Assembly: GCF_947179515.1 (NCBI RefSeq)
Contig: NC_067477.1
Location: 132,668,465-132,732,464, forward strand
DNA: 64,000 bases
Direction of reading: 5' to 3'
Source: Apodemus sylvaticus
Lineage: Eukaryota; Chordata; Mammalia; Rodentia; Muridae
Part shown: in pieces, positions 43,901-51,644 of the stretch
Numbering within the stretch: the stretch's first letter is position 1
Layout: every line of letters starts with the position of its first letter
The notes under the pieces: generated by a model
The model's database searches: none
What the model was told of the DNA's origin: nothing
Seen by the model: only the letters and a program-made list of their open reading frames with translations
Translations under genes and position numbers: made by a program

Positions 43901-46545
43901 CAGCAATCCTCTCCATTCTCTTACCTTACGGCTCCCTGCAGTCTTCTTCAGGGCTGTCCACACCATAGCATTCCAAAACAATCCTTGCGGGCTTGCTAAG
44001 AAGGCTGCCCTTGCCCCCTCTCCCCTTACGGCTTACTGCAGACCCCAGAGACCTTTGGGAAATCTCTACTTCTCTCCTTCCTCCCTCCCCGAGTCTGCAG
44101 GAAGCCATGGGGGAAGCGGAGGCAGGACTTAAATAAGATAGCTGAGAATTTGTTCCCAGCTGCCTTTAATGAGGTTGTGTCCCTTTCAAAACGAAAAAGA
44201 GCCACAATATGACTGCAGTTAGCGAGAGGTAGCTTTTGGAGCAGAGTTCCCAAGAAGAGGAGTCAGAGTCACCAGCGTAAATGAAGCCCTGGCCTACTGG
44301 AGACGCACGCGGCAAGCTATCAGAAAGCCAGTAAGAGCTGATCTGGAAAAAAAGTCTCCAGATGGAAAGAGCCTAGAACCGAGCGTCTCTGAATCAAACC
44401 CTGCTTGCTCCTGTGAAGAAACAGCCAGTGCTCTTAACCACTTATCTACAGAGCCGTCTCTCCAGCTCCCTTCTAAAATAAATTTAAGTGGGATTTCTCA
44501 TATCATTTTAGATGTAAAGAAATTATTAAAGCAGGCAGACAGACAGCTGCAGAGGGGCTCCATGGCTTGCCCCTTCCTCTGTTACTTGACTAAGCCCACC
44601 AAGCCATGTGAACATGTTTTCTACACAGCCATCTCCCAGGAGAGTATAGGTGTCCTCTCAAACTGTAGAGTTCCCAAGAAAGTATGGAGTTAGAGGGCAT
44701 GGGTTTTTCCCCCACGATGGAGATGAAACTCCCCTCCCTGGCTACTATTAGATATTAGTGAGATAATATTAATATTAGTGAGATATTGTATTTGTACAAG
44801 CCTGCTGAATGCCAGCCACAGAGGACACCAGGGTGAGGACTCATATAATCCCCCCCCTCCCAAGCTTTCTGGGTAACCTTATGGCTGAGGAGGCTTCGCT
44901 CTGTGGGGGCTGGGCACCTACAGTTAACTCCCTCCCAGAGTTGTCCAGGATTCTCAAGTAAAAGCAGTCTGCTCACTTTCCCAAGATCACAGTAAGATGC
45001 CGTCCTGCTTCCTCGAAGCTGTTCCTGTCACAGGTGACAGCTCTGCCTTTTGCTATTTTTTCCCAGGAGGCTCCCAGGCCTTCACAGTCCAGACTGAACT
45101 AAGCACTGTTTCCGACTAAGGTCCAGGTGGATTTATTTACAGCTACTTGCAAAATGGGTGTGGTCAGCAAACAAACCTAGACAAAAATTGACTCCATCGT
45201 TTCTTCCTTAATGGAAGAACCTTAGTCTACTTTCCATGAAGCCCCAGGAAGACAGGACAGACAGATTGGTGGGTAAGGGGACCGGCCACCTGATTGGATC
45301 CCCTGAAGCCTTATGGTTCAGGAAGGATGCGGTCAGAGGCATCATACAAACGCGGCTTGGTTGGAGTGGTCACATTTCAGATGTTCAGACAGCTTATGGA
45401 CCTGCCACTTAGGATGGCAGAACTGGGGGAGAATACAAGCGTGAAAGCAAAGATGAAAACGGGAGGACCAGGGGTGGCCGCAGGAGGAGCTGCTGAGGCA
45501 CCTGGTCTTGTCCCTTGGGGAATTGGCCGTCACTCTGCTTTAACTTCAAGTACCTTCCTGTCATAGAAGTCCGCGGAGCTGCGGCGGAGGGCCAGCATCG
45601 CCGTGTATCGCAACGTCTCGCGCACAGTGAGGCTGCTCAGAAAGACGTCGCTCTGCAGGAAAGGGCACATCAGGGTCGTCGGAACCCCGGGGGTGGGGAC
45701 CAGAGCCAGGGCGGGCCAGGGACACGCCCACCTGCAGGACGTAGGAGAAGCAGTCTTGGAACTGGTCCCTGCGCAGCCCGCAGCCGTTCACAAACACCTC
45801 CCCTTCCAGGGTCCCAGTGCGCCGCAGCCTCCCGGAGATGGCGTCCAACAACGTGGTTTTCCCTGAGCCTAGGGGCAACAAGAGAAGGCCCTGGAGGAGC
45901 CTCGGCAAGATGAGAATGGAGGCACTTCTCCAGATCCTTTATGTCTCAATGGAGCCCTGACTGCGCCTCTCCCATGGTCCCCGGGGTTAAAATCCCAGTG
46001 TCTAAATAAATCTTTCCAGTTTATCCTCTCAGTGAACTGGGACACACCTAGGAAGAGACCAAACACCACATGGAAGTGTCTTCTGGATTTGGTGACAAGA
46101 AAGAAATTCTCTTGCCCTTGGTAGTGAAAGAACTGGAATCCAGGTCTGAAGAATCTTTGTATTTACAAATATATAATTTACATAAATATATAATTTACAA
46201 ATATTTAAGAGGGCTCAGATGGTAAGGGTGCTTGCAGCCAAGCCTTAGGACCCGAGTTTAGTCCCAGAGGTGAAAGGAGAGACTGAATTATCAAAAGTTG
46301 TCCTCTGACTTATCACATACATGCATGCGGTGGCATACATTCACCCATGCACATACACACATGCATAAATAAATGTAGTGGGGGAAATTCGGGTTGAGAA
46401 AAATGCAGGTTGCCAGGCAGTGGTGGCCCAGGCTCTGAATCCCAGCACTAGGGAGGCAGAGGCAGGCAGATCTCTGTGATTGTGAAGCCAGCCTGGTCTT
46501 CAGAGTGAGTTCCTGGATGGTCAGGGCTACACAGAGAAACTGTCT

Positions 46546-46617
<72 letters not shown>

Positions 46618-49600
46618 AATGGAAAAGCCAGGGAGGGCTGTGGGAAGCATTTGGCGCCTAGGACTTAAATTTCTTTTTGTGATCTCCTAGGCCTGTCCAG
46701 CTCTACCTGAATCTAGATGACCTTGCTAAAGCCTTCTGACTTGTCTGAGACCCTGAGATGGAGACTCACAGACCCATTCTGTGACTCTGATTTTTAACAA
46801 GTTCCCATTAATGTTAGAGTGTGAGAGACACCGGCTTAGTGGCCTTTGGGGAAAGCAATCTCAGCCTGCAGCAAGAGCCTTGGCTACAGCTAGCCAGTTA
46901 CTACTCTAAACATTCCCACAGAGTTCTAGAGAAGCAACTGCCTGATACTTGACGCGACAGAGGAACATGTTTCTCTGTTTTGTTTTGTTTTCCCAAGGTC
47001 ACATCAAACATAGATTAGCCTGGGTCCCAGAAGCCCTGGAGACAGGACACTTGTCCCAGTGATTCCTACTAGCTAAAGAGACTTACTAACAAGAACACAG
47101 GCAGGAGACTGAACCACCTGCGAGATCAAGGGGATTCTGCCACGCCGAGCAGCTCACACCGGAGCAGACAGAAGATCTCCTGTCCCAGCATTTTGTAGAA
47201 ACTGCTTTTGCTATGAGGGGTCTAAAGACAAGTTTCTACAGCAACCACCATTGCTGTCTAAACCATGTCTGACCAAACTCCGGATTAGCACGCATGCTCA
47301 GGTGGTGTGGAACAGAAAGGAGAAGAGTATTCTTTAAAAGGAACGGGCTTCCAGATGTCATAGTTTGTGGTGTGCATCCTGTAAATGTTGATAACACGCT
47401 GTTTATTACACTATGCGTTCACGAGACTCACTCCGCGGCTTCTCTGCCCACGCGTATTGTGTAGGCTGTTTGCAATTGTTTTTTCGTGACATTAAAAGAA
47501 CAGTTCATGTGGAGAAACTTGAGCAGTTGTCATCTTCCCATCTGTGTTTATGGGTGTTAGCTCTACTGCCTCACTGCAGAAAAGACTTATTATCACAGTC
47601 AGTGTATTTGTAAACTGCTGAAATGAATGTGTAGGCATAGAACCATTTTCTTGTAATAAGAGAAAAAATAAATCGTGGGCTGGGAGAATGGCTCAGTTGT
47701 AGAACACTTGGTTCAACGTCCTGTGACACACACACACACACACACACACACAGGAAGAGGTGCTGGGGGGGGGAGGACAAGAGGAAGAGGAATGAAGAAG
47801 GAAAGGAGGAGTGTGACCCTCAATGGGTTTTATGACCTGACTTCCCAGTCGTGAGCCCCACCCTTCCGGTGAGGTTTCTCTAGCCAGAGCCTCAACTCTA
47901 CAAGGTGGCTCGGCATCAACCCCTTCTTGGCATTTGCTCTTGCCACCTGCCCTGTCTGTCTGTCTGTCTGTCCCTGCAGCTTCTCAGCCTCACACAGAGA
48001 CCCTCTGGTTCCCCGTGGCCTCCTCTTCCCTCCAGTTCTCACTAAACAATGCCAAGGACTGACTAACTACCTAAGTGTGGCAGCTTGGGGGTGCCACTGT
48101 GGAGGTAGATTCTTAGTCACACACCAGCCTTCAGGTGACTGAAGCAGCATTAGGAAGTATGTCGGAAGCTGATAAGACATGGCCCTCACAACTGGAATTA
48201 GTGTATTCGGAGAAGAGGCTGAGGGCTAGGGAGATGGTTCATTTGGAAAACTGCTCACTGTACAAACACAAAGACTGTAGTGAAAGCCCAGAACCAGGTA
48301 AGCAAAGCCAGCATGGCGACACATGCTTGTGACCCTGGCAACAAAGGGGCAGAAACAAGAGGATCTCTGGGGCCTGGGGCTCCCACCAGCCTCGCCAAAT
48401 CAGTAAGTTCCAAGTAAACTTAGAGACCTTGTCCCAGAAAACAAGACAGGGAGCCGTATGTCAGCACATGACTTCAAGCCCAGAAGGCTGGAGGCAGAAA
48501 CAGGCACATCTCTGGGTTTGAGAGCAGATTGGTCTACATAGCCGGCAAAACAACAAACAAATAAACAAAAACCACACACAAACAAAAACAAATAAACAAA
48601 ACACACACAAATGAATAAAAACCTACTCACAAACAAAATACAAGCACAAAAAAGAAGACACCTAGGTTGATTCCAGGGCTTCACAAACATGTGCACTTGT
48701 ACATATGCACACAGAGTAATTTAATTAATTAACTACAAAAGTAAGAGGCTTGGGAGAAATCCCACAACCCTTCCATTATGTGAGATTACAGCCAGAAAAT
48801 AACTGCTTCTAGAGAAGCCAGCTGTTATAACTTGAATATACAATGCCCCCCCCCCAGCCTCTTAGATCCCCAGTTGTTGGTGCTATTTGTAGAGATTCTG
48901 GAAACTTTAGGAGATGACAACTAGCTGGAAGAAGTAGATCACTGTAGTGCTTCCCAGGAGTGCTCCTCAAGGGTGCTCCTCAAGGGTGCTCCTCAAGGGT
49001 GTCTCTCCTTGGGTGTATCTTGTTCCGACCCTTCCTGACTCCTCTCTCTGCGTATTGTTCATCATGATATAAGCATTCTGCCACGCCTCTCACCGTGAGT
49101 GGGAAACCCCTCGGAAACCATGAGCCAAAACACATCTCTCCCATTTAAATCATTTATGCCGAGTGTTTTGCCCACAGAGACAAACAGCTGGTACCCAGCC
49201 TGCACCACAGCCCAGCCCTGTCAGGCCTTTGATCTTGTCTGTCAGTCTCTTGAAGTATGGTGATTACATGCTCTTGCTCATAAGTCACCTAGTATGTGAT
49301 TATTTTCTTACAGTAACCCAATTAGGCTAAGGTAGTCAGTGAAGTAATTGTTTGTATTACTGTTGTTATTATTTCTTTTCATCTATTGTCATATATCTGT
49401 GTGTGGATGAATGCTCGTAGATCTGATTTGAGGCTAGAGATCTTAATCCATTTTGAATTGCTATAGGAAAACGCCTGAGACTAAGTAATCACAGAAGTAT
49501 GTGTGTGTGCCTGTGTTTGACTCTCTGTGTGTATGTGTGTGTCTGTCAGTCTGTCTCTGTGTGTGTCTGTCAGTCTGTCTCTGTGTGTCTGTCTGTGTGT

Positions 49601-51598
49601 ATATGTCTGTCAGTCTCTCTATCTGTGTGTCTCTGTGTGTCTGTCAGTCTGTGTCTCTGTGTTTCTGTCTATCTGTCTGTTTGTCTGTGTGTATGGTGTG
49701 TGTGTGCATGTGTGTGTGTGCATGTGTGTTGACCCACAATCTTGGAGACTTAGCATTCCAATGGGACAGTCTCATGCATTGGGCCTTCTGGCTGCAGAGC
49801 ACCACAGATGGCAGCTTTGGGAGTCAGCAGGCACCAAAATGCAGCCCCATGATAGACAGGAGCCGGGGGTGGGGGTGGGGGTGGGGTCAGGTAGCAGGCC
49901 TTCTTTTATACCAACTTTGTCTGGTGAGAACCACTCTGGACACTGCATGAACTGCATTCATTCCTTCAGAGGGCTCCACCCATGGCCCTCCACCCTCCCT
50001 AGAGCACCAGGCCTCTCATGCCCACAGGAAGGACAAGCTGCTGTCAGAGAGCTTTAGGGCTCACTCTCAGCCTCATCCAAACAGTGCCACGCCTAGATTC
50101 CACCACAGACTTACACTGCCTGTTTCTAGGAAAGAGCAAGGCAAGGGAACAGATAAATGCTGACATTTACAGTGGGCTGCTCAATAAAGAGGGTTCTGTG
50201 AGCCTGATATGTCAGAATCCTTAAATAAATACAGTCAGGATAACCCAGTGTTAGGATTCTGTCTAAGCTCCACCCCACAGTTACCTGGCAACAGCCAGGT
50301 AGGCCTGGCCCACTATAAAAGGGGCTGCTTGCCCCTCCCCTCTCTCTTATTCTCTCACTCTCTTAGCTTCTCTCTTGCCCTCCTGGGCTTTCCTCTCCCC
50401 CCATTCCCTTCCCCCTCTCTCTCCACATGGTCATGGCCGGCCTCTACTTCTCTACTCTCTCCTTCTCTCTGCCTTTCTCTGCTTCTACTACCTCCTTAGC
50501 GCCCCTCCCTATGTCCTAAATAAACCCTATTCCATACTATACAGTTGTGTGTGTGTCCCTCAGGGGGAAGGGATGCCTTGGCATGGGCCCACTGAGGCAC
50601 CCCCTTCCCCCCCCACACACCCATAGAACATATTCTTACACCACTTTCTCTGTTTATGATCACAATACCCAGTGTTGTGAACACTGAGGTATGTCACCCG
50701 GAGCCCCTCCCTCGCCAGCTGCTGCAAATAGGAGAATTTACAGCTATAGGCTTTGCAGGGACAGGGGAGGGCATCCCTCAGAGGATAACGACTGGGTAGT
50801 AGAAGAACACAAAATAAACATGGACATCATGTTCAAAGGTTAAAAATCCCTCCTGGAAAGAGTGAGTCATGGGCACTACACACAGGTGGTCTCAGTGCAG
50901 TGTACGTGATGCTTGATTCCTGAAGAGAGAGGCTCGGAGAAAGCATGGTGTGCTGGGAAGACTTGACAGTAACATGAGTTCTTTTTTAGTGTTCTCTGTT
51001 CTCAACTGTGAGTCTGATGCCCATCATAACAAAAAGACAAGTAGGGTCAGAAATAGAAGTTAGGTCCTGCCTGATGACACCTTGACAAGAACTTTGCAGA
51101 TATGGAATATCAATTGAAAATACAGCTGGGTGGGACACTTCAAAGGGGTTAGAAGCTCCACAGGAAGACAGAGTCAACTAACTGGACCCTTAGGGTTCTC
51201 CGATTCTGAACCACCAACCAAAGAACATGCATGGGCTGGACCTATGCCTCCCTGCACATATGTAACAGATGTGTAGCTTGGTCTTCATGTGGGTCCCAAA
51301 TAACTGGAGTAGAGGCCATCCCAAAAGCTGTTCCCTGCACGTCTTCTAGCTGGGCTGCCTTGTCTGATCTCAGTGGGAAAAGATGTGCCCAGCCCTGCAG
51401 AGACTCGATGTGCCAGGGTGGGGGGGACAACCAGGAGGGGTCCCCACACTCTCAAAGAAGAAGGGGAGGAGGGATGGGGAAAGAACTGCAGGAAGGGGTG
51501 ACCAGGAGGAGGACAGTGAGCAGGATACAACGTGAATAACAAAGAAAGAAAGAAGAAAGAAAGAAAGAAAGAAAGAAAGGAAGGAAGGAAGGAAGGAA

Positions 51599-51644
<46 letters not shown>

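Larger units (their letters stand above)
43289..45553 (-). other. Abcg5: ABCG5 intron 4
   Basis: It contains a perfect hairpin (43598-43636), a CACG repeat (43846-43883) and the head of an antisense B2 (about 44400-44475). The rest is unassigned. Confidence 0.8.

Noticed and set aside
46291..46650. Ser-Leu-rich open frame
   Set aside because: It is the (GA)n tail of a B1 read on the - strand.
50209..50626. Open frames across the LTR-like element
   Set aside because: Low-complexity CT-rich sequence; no retroviral protein motif is present.
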